From CAZCYE01 sp964502775 (GTDB lineage Bacteria; Actinomycetota; Acidimicrobiia; IMCC26256; PALSA-555), in assembly GCA_964502775.1 (NCBI GenBank), contig CAZCYE010000051.1:1-11847 (forward strand): a DNA stretch of 11,847 nucleotides, given 5' to 3'. Shown one piece after another: positions 1-6,596 of this stretch. The notes below the pieces were generated by a model. It made no database searches. It had not been told where the DNA came from and worked only from the letters and a program-made list of their open reading frames with translations. How positions within the stretch are numbered: the stretch's first letter is position 1; every line of letters begins with the position of its first letter. A program made the translations under genes and the position numbers.

Positions 1-419
1 AGCGCATCGCGCCCGACGCGCTGGCAGTGTGCGTGGAGATCGAGGGCGATCCCGACGTGGTGGCCGCCGAGGGCGCCGAGCGCGCCCGCCTGCTCGCCGA
101 CCTCGGGGTGGCCGAGAGCGTGGTGCCCCGCCTCGCCCGGGCCGCGCTCGGCCTGCTGGGGCGCTCCACCTTCTTGACCACGGGCGACAAGGAGAGCCGG
201 GCCTGGACGTTCCGGGCCGGCGCCGCCGCACCCGAGTGCGCGGGCGTGATCCACTCCGACCTCCAGCGTGGCTTCATCCGCGCCGAGGTGATCGACTGGC
301 GTGAGCTGCTCGAGATCGGCTCCTGGGACGAGGCCAAGCGCCAGGGCAAGCTCCGGGTGGAGGGCAAGGACTATGTGGTGGTCGACGGCGACGTGCTCGA
401 GATCCGCTTCAACGTGTGA
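1..419 (+). CDS. ychF: Redox-regulated ATPase YchF, C-terminal part (5' end outside window)
   Basis: This is the 3' part of a gene that enters from the left; the reading frame begins at base 3 and gives 138 residues before the TGA at 417-419. YchF is an Obg-family P-loop protein that prefers ATP and associates with ribosomes. The G domain lies outside the window. What is visible is the end of the helical region (LLGRSTFLTTGDKESRAW, matching the family's TFFTAG-KEVRAWT segment) and then the C-terminal TGS-like domain, about fragment residues 65-138. That domain carries the hallmarks GAAAPECAGVIHSDLQRGFI, RAEVI and the closing EGKDYVVVDGDVLEIRFNV; YchF proteins characteristically end in RFNV. 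The next gene starts 3 nt after the stop, so the two are probably co-transcribed. The identification is firm because the C-terminus is diagnostic. Confidence 0.95.
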   Translation, partial: RIAPDALAVCVEIEGDPDVVAAEGAERARLLADLGVAESVVPRLARAALGLLGRSTFLTTGDKESRAWTFRAGAAAPECAGVIHSDLQRGFIRAEVIDWRELLEIGSWDEAKRQGKLRVEGKDYVVVDGDVLEIRFNV

Positions 420-422
420 TCC

Positions 423-776
423 ATGTCCTGGCTGATCTGCGATACGAGGGTGCTCGCCGCGGCCGAGGTCGCGTCCGACCGTCGGGCCCGACGGCGCGGC
501 CTGCTCGGACGCGACGACGTGGAGGGCGCGCTCGTGCTGCGCCCGTGCCGCCACGTGCACACCATGGGCATGCGGGTGCCCATCGACGTCGCCTTCTGTG
601 GCTCGGACGGCACCGTGCTGCACGCCACCACGCTGCGGCCCTACCGGATGTCCCGCCCGGTGGCGCGCGCCGCGTTCTGCGTGGAAGCGGGCGCCGGCTC
701 GCTCGAACGGTGGGGAGTGGGGCGCGGTGACCGCCTGGAGGTGGTCGCCGCCGACGAGGCCACGGCTCTGGGATGA
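423..776 (+). CDS. DUF192 family protein
   Basis: This is a 117-residue protein of the DUF192 family (PF02643), small beta-rich proteins whose biochemical role is unsettled. The family pattern is visible: RRGLLGR at residues 24-30, the core HTMGMRVPIDVAF at 46-58, a following GTVLHATTLRPYR at 63-75, and a C-terminal G-x-G-D segment (GVGRGDRLEV) at 98-107. Many family members are secreted or lipoproteins; this one has no signal peptide or lipobox and looks cytoplasmic. The ATG at 423 lies 3 nt after the ychF stop with no clear Shine-Dalgarno sequence, so translation is probably coupled to ychF. The pairing with ychF may be only local operon structure. Family assignment is strong; function is unknown. 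Confidence 0.85.
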   Translation: MSWLICDTRVLAAAEVASDRRARRRGLLGRDDVEGALVLRPCRHVHTMGMRVPIDVAFCGSDGTVLHATTLRPYRMSRPVARAAFCVEAGAGSLERWGVGRGDRLEVVAADEATALG

Positions 777-815
777 TCGCGTCCCAGCTCATCAGGTCGA
801 GCCCGCCGGTACGGG

Positions 816-858
816 GTGAGACACGCGTGAGACACAGGTGAGGCGTACGAGAGTGAGG
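816..858 (+). repeat. Four GTGAG micro-repeats upstream of rsmI
   Basis: The gap between the DUF192 gene and rsmI contains GTGAGACAC at 816-824, GTGAGACAC at 827-835, GTGAGG at 838-843 and GTGAGG at 853-858. The first three copies begin exactly 11 bp apart, about one helical turn. The last copy supplies the GAGG that can act as a Shine-Dalgarno sequence 4 nt before the rsmI ATG. The pattern could be a protein-binding array, a slippage product, or chance in GC-rich DNA. No clear promoter hexamers are visible in this 86-nt gap. Confidence 0.4.
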
Positions 859-862
859 TCGC

Positions 863-1711
863 ATGGCTGAGGGATGGCTGGTGCTCGTCGCGACGCCGAT
901 CGGCAACCTGGGCGACCTGTCGCCGCGCGCCGTGGCCGCCCTCCACGACGCCGACGTGATCGCGGCCGAGGACACCCGCCGCACCCGGGCGCTCCTCACC
1001 CATGCGGGGGTGACGGCGCCCCGACGACTCGTCGCCCTCCACGAGCACAACGAGCGCCAGCGCGCGGCCGAGCTGGTCGACGAGATCCGCCGCGGCGCGC
1101 ATGTGGCCTACGTGACCGACTCGGGCATGCCGAGCATCTCCGACCCGGGCGCGCGTCTGGTGCACGTGGTGGCCGAGGAGGGCCTCGCGGTGCGGGTGGT
1201 GCCCGGGCCGAGCGCCGTGCTCGCCGCGCTCGTGCTGTCGGGACTCGCCACCGACCGGTTCGTGTTCGAGGGGTTCCTTCCCCGCAAGGGGCCCGAGCGG
1301 CGCCGTCGCCTCGCCGAGCTCGCATCCGAGACGCGCACCGCGGTGCTCTTCGAGGCGCCGCACCGGCTCGTCGACACGGTCACCGCGGTGGCCGAGGTGT
1401 GCGGGGCCGACCGGCGGGTGGCGATCGCGCGCGAGATGACGAAGGTGCACGAGGACGTCTTCCGGGGCACGCTGGCCGAAGCGCTCGCGCACGTGCGGGC
1501 GCATGAGCCCCGCGGCGAGTACTCGCTGGTGCTGGGTGGCACAACCAACACCGCGGAACCGCCGAGCGACGACGAGGTGGCGGTGGCGGCCGAGGCGGCC
1601 GTGGGGACCGGGGCCACGGCCAAGGATGCGGCCGCGGACCTGGCCGCGCGCCTCGGCATCTCGAAGCGGAGGGCCTACGAGGCGGTGGTGGCCGCCCGGC
1701 GCCGGGGCTGA
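863..1711 (+). CDS. rsmI: 16S rRNA (cytidine(1402)-2'-O)-methyltransferase RsmI
   Basis: This 282-residue enzyme is a tetrapyrrole-methylase-fold, SAM-dependent methyltransferase. By homology it 2'-O-methylates C1402 in the P-site region of 16S rRNA. Visible motifs are ATPIGNLGDL at residues 10-19, AAEDTRRTR at 34-42, the SAM-site motif DSGMPSISDPG at 86-96 (family form DAGTPLISDPG), VVPGPSAVLAAL at 112-123, FEGFLPRKG at 135-143 and FEAPHRL at 163-169. Residues about 233-282 form the short helical C-terminal extension common in RsmI, here Ala-rich with LGISKRRAYEAV. The ATG at 863 has GAGG 4 nt upstream and puts the first motif at the usual distance from the N-terminus. The gene stands alone, with 86 nt before it and 92 nt after. 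It shares the window with ksgA, a second 16S rRNA methyltransferase gene acting near the decoding region. Confidence 0.95.
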   Translation: MAEGWLVLVATPIGNLGDLSPRAVAALHDADVIAAEDTRRTRALLTHAGVTAPRRLVALHEHNERQRAAELVDEIRRGAHVAYVTDSGMPSISDPGARLVHVVAEEGLAVRVVPGPSAVLAALVLSGLATDRFVFEGFLPRKGPERRRRLAELASETRTAVLFEAPHRLVDTVTAVAEVCGADRRVAIAREMTKVHEDVFRGTLAEALAHVRAHEPRGEYSLVLGGTTNTAEPPSDDEVAVAAEAAVGTGATAKDAAADLAARLGISKRRAYEAVVAARRRG

Positions 1712-1789
1712 CGTGCACCACCGCGCATCTCTGAGTCGCCGCTGACGCGCGCGGCGCCATTCGTGAGCGGCCGTGAGGAGACCCGCGCC

Positions 1790-1795
1790 TAGCCT
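1790..1795 (+). promoter_or_regulatory. -10-like element for a probably leaderless metG
   Basis: TAGCCT fits the actinobacterial TANNNT -10 pattern and ends 8 nt before the metG ATG at 1804. A start 7-9 nt downstream of the element would place the mRNA 5' end at or within 2 nt of the start codon. The nearest purine-rich run, GAGGAG at 1775-1780, is 23 nt from the ATG and too far to be a ribosome binding site, which agrees with a leaderless message. No convincing -35 is seen at 17-18 bp. The rest of the 92-nt gap holds only a weak 6-bp inverted repeat (CGCCGC at 1737-1742, GCGGCG at 1751-1756). Confidence 0.4.
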
Positions 1796-1803
1796 GGCAG
1801 CGG

Positions 1804-3324
1804 ATGTCCACGCCCTTCTACGTCACGACGCCGATCTACTACCCCAACGACGTGCCCCACATCGGGCACGCGTACACGTCGGTGGCCGCCGACGCGCTCG
1901 CCCGCTGGCGGCGACTCTGGGGGGACGACGTGGTGTTCGTCACCGGCACCGACGAGCACGGGCTCAAGATCCAGCGGGCGGCCGAGGCCCAGGGGATCAC
2001 CCCCCAGGAGCTCGTTGACCGCACGAGCGCCGCGTTCCGTGAGCTCACTCCGCTGCTGGAGCTGACCAACACCGACTTCATCCGCACCACCGAGCCACGC
2101 CACCATGTGGCGGTCGGCCAGTTCCTCCAGCAGATCTACGACAACGGCTACATCGAGCTCGGCGCCTACGAGGGCATCTACTGCGTGGCCTGCGAGGCGT
2201 ACTACACCGAGGACGAGCTCACCGACGGCAAGTGCCCGATCCATCACCGTCCGGTGGAGCGGGTCGCCGAGGAGAATTACTTCTTCAAGCTGTCGGCATT
2301 CGAGGACCGGCTCCTCGAGCACTACGACGCCAATCCCGACGCGGTGCGTCCCGGGACGCGCCGCAACGAGGTGATCGGCTTCATCAAAGGGGGTCTCCGT
2401 GACTTCTCGATGAGCCGTACGTCGATCTCGTGGGGCGTCCCGCTGCCGTGGGACCCGCGTCATGTGGCCTACGTGTGGGCCGATGCGCTGTTCAACTACT
2501 GCACCGCGATCGGCTACGGCACCGAACCGGAGCGCTTCGCGCGCTACTGGCCGGTTGACTACCACTTGATCGGCAAGGACATCCTGCGCTTCCACGCCGT
2601 GTTCTGGCCCGCGATGCTCATGGCCGCCGATCTCGCGCCCCCCAAGTGCGTCTTCGCCCACGGCTTCCTGCTCGTGGCGGGCGAGAAGATGAGCAAGACC
2701 GCGCTCAACCAAATCGCGCCGGGGGACCTGGTGGCCGAGTTCGGTGCCGACGGCTTCCGCTACCACTTCCTCGCCGACCAGCGCTTCGGCCCCGACGGCG
2801 ATATCAGCTACGAGGCGATGGTGGCGCGCTACAACGCGGATCTCGCCAACAACTTCGGCAACCTCGCCAGCCGAGTGCTCACGATGACGGCCCGCTACTG
2901 CGACGGCGTGGCGCCGGCCGCGCGTGCCGGCGGCCTCGAGGATGCGGTCAACCAGGTGCTGCCGGCCATGAGCCGCGCGTGGGACCAGCTCGACTTCGCG
3001 GCCGCGTTCGGTGCGGTATGGGGGCTCGTGCGCGACACCAACGCCTACATCGAAGCCCGCGAGCCCTGGAAGCTCGACAAGGCCGGCGATCGGGACGGCG
3101 CCGCCGCCGTGCTCGGTGACTGCCTCGAGGCGCTGCGAGTGATCGCGCTGCTCGCGTCGCCCGTGATCCCCCAGGCCTCGGCCGAGCTGTGGCGCCGCCT
3201 CGGGCTCCCGGGGTCACCCGTCGACGAGCGCCTCCCCGACGCGGCGGTGTGGGGCCGAGGACCAGCCGGCACCACGATCGAAGTGGGACCGCCACTATTT
3301 CCACGTCTCGAAGCACGACAGTGA
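1804..3324 (+). CDS. metG: Methionyl-tRNA synthetase
   Basis: This 506-residue class I aminoacyl-tRNA synthetase charges tRNA-Met for initiation and elongation. The N-terminus TTPIYYPNDVPHIGHAYT carries the HIGH motif at residues 19-22. The second ATP-site motif, KMSKT, is at 295-299. The connective-peptide insert has one zinc knuckle with candidate ligands C127, C130, C144 and H147, as in the Thermus-type single-knuckle enzymes rather than the two-knuckle E. coli form. The anticodon-binding helical domain follows (LANNFGNLASR at 347-357, EPWKL at 420-424). The protein ends at residue 506 with no C-terminal EMAP/Trbp111-like tRNA-binding domain, so it is the short form. The ATG sits directly before the conserved N-terminal strand. 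The stop overlaps the tatD GTG start as GTGA, so the two genes are one transcription unit. Confidence 0.97.
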   Translation: MSTPFYVTTPIYYPNDVPHIGHAYTSVAADALARWRRLWGDDVVFVTGTDEHGLKIQRAAEAQGITPQELVDRTSAAFRELTPLLELTNTDFIRTTEPRHHVAVGQFLQQIYDNGYIELGAYEGIYCVACEAYYTEDELTDGKCPIHHRPVERVAEENYFFKLSAFEDRLLEHYDANPDAVRPGTRRNEVIGFIKGGLRDFSMSRTSISWGVPLPWDPRHVAYVWADALFNYCTAIGYGTEPERFARYWPVDYHLIGKDILRFHAVFWPAMLMAADLAPPKCVFAHGFLLVAGEKMSKTALNQIAPGDLVAEFGADGFRYHFLADQRFGPDGDISYEAMVARYNADLANNFGNLASRVLTMTARYCDGVAPAARAGGLEDAVNQVLPAMSRAWDQLDFAAAFGAVWGLVRDTNAYIEAREPWKLDKAGDRDGAAAVLGDCLEALRVIALLASPVIPQASAELWRRLGLPGSPVDERLPDAAVWGRGPAGTTIEVGPPLFPRLEARQ

Positions 3325-4169
3325 GCGGTGGCGGTGCCCCGCAGGCGGCGAGTTCGTCGAAGACGCTGTCTGAAGCCGCCGCGGGGCATCCGCCGGAGCT
3401 ACCGGTCTGGATTGATACCCACTGCCACCTCCAGTGGGCGACCGGCGGGGCGGAGGCGGCCATCGAGCGGGCGCGCGCCGCGGGAGTCATCGGCATGGTC
3501 TGCGTGGGCACCGACGCCACCTCGTCCCGCGAGGCTGTCGCGCTCGCGGGCCGCTTCCCCGACGTGCGGGCCACGGTGGGGCTCCATCCCCACGAGGCGT
3601 CGCGCCTGGCCGAGGAGTGGGACGAGCTCTGCGAGCTGGTCACCGCGCCCGGCGTCGTGGGCGTCGGCGAGACCGGCTTCGACCTCCACTACACCCACTC
3701 GCCGGTCGAGGCCCAGGCCGAGTCGTTCCGGCGCCACGTGCGCCTGGCCGAGCAGGCGGGTCACACGCTCGTGATCCACGCCCGCGACGCCTGGGACGAG
3801 GTCTTCGGTGTGCTCGCCGACGAGGGCTCGCCCGAGCGCGTGGTGCTCCACTGCTTCACCGGGGGCCCGGCCGAAGCGGCGCGGGCACTCGGCGGGGGCG
3901 CGTCGATCTCGTTCAGCGGGATCGTTTCGTTCGCCAACGCCCACGACGTACGCGCCGCGGCCGTGACCGTCCCCCCCGATCGGCTTCTCGTGGAGACCGA
4001 TGCCCCCTACCTGGCGCCGGTGCCGCACCGCGGCCGCGAGAACGAGCCCGCGTGGGTGCCGGTGGTCGGGGGGGCCCTGGCCGGCGCGCTCGGCCTCCCG
4101 GTCGCGGAGGTGGCGGCGGCCACCACGGCCAATGCCCGGCGCCTCTTCGGGTTCCCGCTAACGCCTTGA
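3321..4169 (+). CDS. tatD: TatD family metal-dependent hydrolase (DNase)
   Basis: This 282-residue TIM-barrel hydrolase belongs to the TatD family, metal-dependent nucleases linked to DNA repair and degradation. Metal ligands are visible in order: H34 and H36 in DTHCHL, E117 in GVGETGFD, H153 in VIHAR, H177 in LHCF and D227 in ETDAPYLAP. GLHPH at 87-91 is also typical, and the C-terminus has the family's N-A-R-R-L-F-G-F ending. The frame stays open upstream inside metG. I chose GTG at 3321 because it overlaps the metG stop as GTGA, the same arrangement as ksgA-ispE. This start leaves an atypical 29-residue Gly/Ala/Ser-rich leader before WIDTHCH, so translation may begin slightly later. The metG-tatD pair is common across bacteria. 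A strong hairpin begins 11 nt after the stop. Confidence 0.93.
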   Translation: MSGGGAPQAASSSKTLSEAAAGHPPELPVWIDTHCHLQWATGGAEAAIERARAAGVIGMVCVGTDATSSREAVALAGRFPDVRATVGLHPHEASRLAEEWDELCELVTAPGVVGVGETGFDLHYTHSPVEAQAESFRRHVRLAEQAGHTLVIHARDAWDEVFGVLADEGSPERVVLHCFTGGPAEAARALGGGASISFSGIVSFANAHDVRAAAVTVPPDRLLVETDAPYLAPVPHRGRENEPAWVPVVGGALAGALGLPVAEVAAATTANARRLFGFPLTP

Positions 4170-4179
4170 CCAGCACATT

Positions 4180-4207
4180 CGGGGGCGGTGCGCCGCCACC
4201 GCCCCCG
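4180..4207 (+). terminator. Perfect 11-bp GC hairpin after tatD
   Basis: CGGGGGCGGTG (4180-4190) and CACCGCCCCCG (4197-4207) are exact reverse complements around a 6-nt loop. The hairpin starts 11 nt after the tatD stop. There is no U tract, only TT after the stem, so it resembles the U-poor terminators often predicted in high-GC actinobacteria. The -35 of the next promoter begins at the base after the hairpin. Termination is inferred; the stem could also mark a protein-binding site. Confidence 0.6.
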
Positions 4208-4237
4208 TTGCGGCAGAATGGGCGACTTCGCTAGGTT
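4208..4237 (+). promoter_or_regulatory. Predicted promoter for rpf-ksgA-ispE
   Basis: A -35-like TTGCGG at 4208-4213 and a -10-like TAGGTT at 4232-4237 (TANNNT pattern) are 18 bp apart. Transcription would start near 4243-4245, about 8-10 nt before the GTG at 4253. The position directly downstream of the tatD hairpin is what a fresh transcription unit needs. No long structured leader fits in the 83-nt gap, so the c-di-AMP riboswitch seen before some actinobacterial rpf genes is not present here. Confidence 0.5.
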
Positions 4238-4252
4238 GCCGCGGGCGAAGCC

Positions 4253-5722
4253 GTGCCCTTGCCGGTTCCCCGCTCCCTGGAGGCCGATCCCATCGACGAG
4301 CCCGACCCAATGACCCGTGGGGGTCACCGGCACCTGCTGCGACGCGGCCGGCCGTCGAGCGCCCATGCGGACGCCGTGCGGCCGTCCCCGGCCCGGGCGG
4401 AGCCGCACGACGAGACCACGTGGCTGCCGCTGCCCGACGTCGATGCCCTGCCCACGATCGACGACCTCCTGGCTCCCGATGCCGCGGCGGCGCCCGCCCC
4501 GGTGCGCGAGGCGCCCGTCGTCCAGCCCTCACCGGCTCGGGCGGAGCCGCACGACGAGACCACGTGGCTACCGCTTCCCGCGATCGACGACCTGCCCGAG
4601 ATCAACGAGCTGGCCGAAGGCGCGACTCCCCGGCGAAGGCGACGGCGCCTGCACCTCGTACTCCCCGGGCGTCGACCCCTTGCCGTTGCCGTCAGCGTCA
4701 CGCTGCTCGCCGGCGCCGTGTACGCGGCGGCACTCGAGCTCGACACCGATGTGGACGTGCGGGTTCGGGCGGATGGGGCCGTCATCGAGGCCGAGAGCAG
4801 CGCGACCGATGTCGCCGCCCTGCTCAGCGAGCACAACGTGGCCCTTGGCCCGGACGACGTGGTCGTTCCCAACGTGGCCACACCACTCGAGAACGACATG
4901 AGGGTCACGGTGTATCGGGCCTTCCCCGTGTCGGTCGACCTCGACGGCGAGGTCACCACCCACAACACGACGCTGCGACGCCCCCGCGACTTCATCGCAC
5001 AGTTGGCGATAGAAGAGGACGTGGCGATGCGCGATGCCCCCGACCGACTGCGCTCGGGGGCGAGCGTGCTGTTGCGCACTCGCAAGTTGGGAACCCTGAA
5101 CGTCGACGGCCAGTCGATCAACTACCACCGCCCGGTGCTCACTGTGGGCGAGCTGCTCGACGACTATGAAGTGGTGCTCGGTCCCCAGGACATGACCGAT
5201 CCCGGTGTCAACGAGGTGATCCCGGAGTCCAACGCGTTCGTGACCGTGACCCGGGTCGCCACCGAGACCGACGTGGCGATCGAGCCGTACACGCGGCCCG
5301 ACGAGCGCCGGGCTGATGCCAACCTCGCGATTGGCGAGACCCGCGTTGTGGAAGGTGAGCCGGGTACCCAGACCGTCACGTACCAGATCATCCGCCACGA
5401 CGATCGCGAGTTCGAGCGGATCCCGATCTCGAAGGTGCCGATCGATGAGGCAAGTCCGACGATCACGTTCTACGGCACGAAGGCCAACCCGCTGTGGGAC
5501 AAGATGGCCCAGTGCGAGACCGGTGGGCGCTGGGACGCTCCTGGGCCCACCTACCAGGGCGGCCTCGGGATCTACTACGTCAACTGGAACCACTACGGGG
5601 GCCGCCAGTTCGCTCCGACGGCCGGGCGGGCGACACGCGAGGAGCAGATCATCGTGGCCGAGCGGATCAGGCGGGAGCACGGGTGGCATGCCTGGGGCTG
5701 CGCGGAAGCAATCGGTCTCTGA
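4253..5722 (+). CDS. Resuscitation-promoting factor-like peptidoglycan lytic enzyme (DUF348-G5-Rpf)
   Basis: This 489-residue protein has RpfB-type architecture. Residues 1-140 are a hydrophilic, probably cytoplasmic, disordered region containing a duplicated PSPARAEPHDETTWLPLP segment (44-61 and 92-109) and ending in an Arg cluster (127-132). A membrane segment at about 142-160 follows, acting as a signal anchor with no lipobox. Outside come three DUF348-like repeats (about 162-222, 223-281, 282-335), a G5 domain (about 336-408) and the C-terminal transglycosylase-like Rpf domain (about 413-489). In the last domain WDKMAQCETGG carries catalytic Glu E422 and C421, which likely pairs with C483 in the AWGC motif. 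The usual YGGLQF stretch is replaced by QGGLGIYYVNW. It should cleave peptidoglycan glycan strands during growth or resuscitation. GTG 4253 fits the promoter; ATG 4310 is an in-frame alternative that keeps both repeats. Its place between tatD and ksgA matches mycobacterial rpfB. Confidence 0.9.
   Translation: MPLPVPRSLEADPIDEPDPMTRGGHRHLLRRGRPSSAHADAVRPSPARAEPHDETTWLPLPDVDALPTIDDLLAPDAAAAPAPVREAPVVQPSPARAEPHDETTWLPLPAIDDLPEINELAEGATPRRRRRRLHLVLPGRRPLAVAVSVTLLAGAVYAAALELDTDVDVRVRADGAVIEAESSATDVAALLSEHNVALGPDDVVVPNVATPLENDMRVTVYRAFPVSVDLDGEVTTHNTTLRRPRDFIAQLAIEEDVAMRDAPDRLRSGASVLLRTRKLGTLNVDGQSINYHRPVLTVGELLDDYEVVLGPQDMTDPGVNEVIPESNAFVTVTRVATETDVAIEPYTRPDERRADANLAIGETRVVEGEPGTQTVTYQIIRHDDREFERIPISKVPIDEASPTITFYGTKANPLWDKMAQCETGGRWDAPGPTYQGGLGIYYVNWNHYGGRQFAPTAGRATREEQIIVAERIRREHGWHAWGCAEAIGL
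4382..4579 (+). repeat. In-frame tandem duplication in the rpf-like gene (144-bp period)
   Basis: Two copies of an 18-codon segment (4382-4435 and 4526-4579) encode the identical peptide PSPARAEPHDETTWLPLP. They lie exactly 144 bp (48 codons) apart. A 32-nt core (4394-4425 and 4538-4569) is identical at every base, including synonymous positions. Similarity decays downstream (DVDALPTIDDL against AIDDLPEINEL). The second unit lacks the Ala/Pro linker found in the first. Confidence 0.9.
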
Positions 5723-5762
5723 GCGTCGACACCGTTTCTCGCGCCGCCGCTTTCCTACGCTC

Positions 5763-6596
5763 GTGCTGACACGCGCTGACGTCCACGCGCTGATCCGCGA
5801 GCACGGGTTACGGCCGAGCAAGGCGCTCGGCCAGAGCTTCCTCGCGGATCCCAACACCGCGCGACGCATCGTGCGGCTGGCCGGAGTCGGCTCGGGGGAT
5901 CGGGTGCTCGAGATCGGGCCGGGGATCGGCTCGCTCACCCTTGCGCTCGCCGCCGCCGGTGCCGAGGTGCTGGCCCTCGAGCTCGACCGCCGCCTCGTAC
6001 CGGTGCTGCGCGACGTGGTGCGGGGCACCTCGGGAGTGACGGTGGAGGAGGCCGACGCCCTGGGCTACGACTACGCCCGCCTCGGTGTGGGCCCGCCGAC
6101 CGAGGAGCCGTGGGTGTGCGTGTCGAACCTGCCCTACCGGGTGGCGGCACCGTTGGTGGCGACGCTGCTGCACGACGCGCCGCAGGTGACCCGGATCGTC
6201 GTGATGGTCCAGCGGGAGGTCGGCAAACGGCTCGTGGCCGCGCCCGGGACCCGGGCCTCCGGCGGGATCTCGGTGGTGGTCGCGTACTTCGCCGAGGCGC
6301 GCGTGGTGGCGTCGGTGCCGGCCACGGTGTTCGTCCCCAAGCCGAAGGTGGAATCGGTGGTCGTCGAGCTGGTACGGCGCCCGCAGCCTGCCGTCGAGGT
6401 GCCCGAACCGGAGGCGATGTTCGCGCTCGTGCGCGCCGGGTTCGGCCAGCGGCGCAAGATGCTGCGCCGTAGCCTGCGGGCGAGCCTGGGCGAGCGCACC
6501 GAGGCCGTGCTGGGCGCCGCGGGGATCCCGCCCACCACGCGCGCCGAGCGCCTCGTGCTCGACGACTGGGCTCGCCTCGCCCGGGCGGCCGCGTGA
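5763..6596 (+). CDS. rsmA: 16S rRNA dimethyladenosine transferase KsgA/RsmA
   Basis: This 277-residue Rossmann-fold SAM methyltransferase, also called KsgA, dimethylates A1518 and A1519 in the 3'-terminal hairpin of 16S rRNA late in small-subunit assembly. Motifs seen: LRPSKALGQSFL at residues 16-27, SAM motif I LEIGPGIGSLT at 49-59, LELDRRL at 72-78, the catalytic-site motif SNLPY at 121-125, VQREVGKRL, then FVPKPKVESVVV and the C-terminal helical domain GFGQRRKMLRRSL. The frame is open far upstream inside rpf. I chose GTG at 5763, 40 nt after the rpf stop, because the family motif begins 15 residues later. An ATG at 5688 overlapping rpf would add 25 unusual residues. No strong Shine-Dalgarno sequence is visible. 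The stop overlaps the ispE start as GTGA. Confidence 0.95.
   Translation: MLTRADVHALIREHGLRPSKALGQSFLADPNTARRIVRLAGVGSGDRVLEIGPGIGSLTLALAAAGAEVLALELDRRLVPVLRDVVRGTSGVTVEEADALGYDYARLGVGPPTEEPWVCVSNLPYRVAAPLVATLLHDAPQVTRIVVMVQREVGKRLVAAPGTRASGGISVVVAYFAEARVVASVPATVFVPKPKVESVVVELVRRPQPAVEVPEPEAMFALVRAGFGQRRKMLRRSLRASLGERTEAVLGAAGIPPTTRAERLVLDDWARLARAAA

Noticed and set aside
3189..3320. A longer tatD protein starting inside metG
   Set aside because: The upstream part is an Arg/Pro-rich out-of-frame reading of metG; the GTGA overlap at 3321 gives a normal-length TatD.
4170..4252. A c-di-AMP or other riboswitch before the rpf-like gene
   Set aside because: The gap is only 83 nt, most of it is used by the hairpin and promoter, and the predicted leader is about 10 nt.
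5316..5762. A longer KsgA starting within rpf
   Set aside because: Those residues are an Arg/Ser-rich shadow of the Rpf catalytic domain; the family homology starts near 5763.
4568..6028. A 486-codon open frame on the minus strand opposite rpf and ksgA
   Set aside because: It has the same antisense low-stop effect. The sense strand has clear DUF348, G5, Rpf and KsgA motifs, and the antisense frame crosses both genes.
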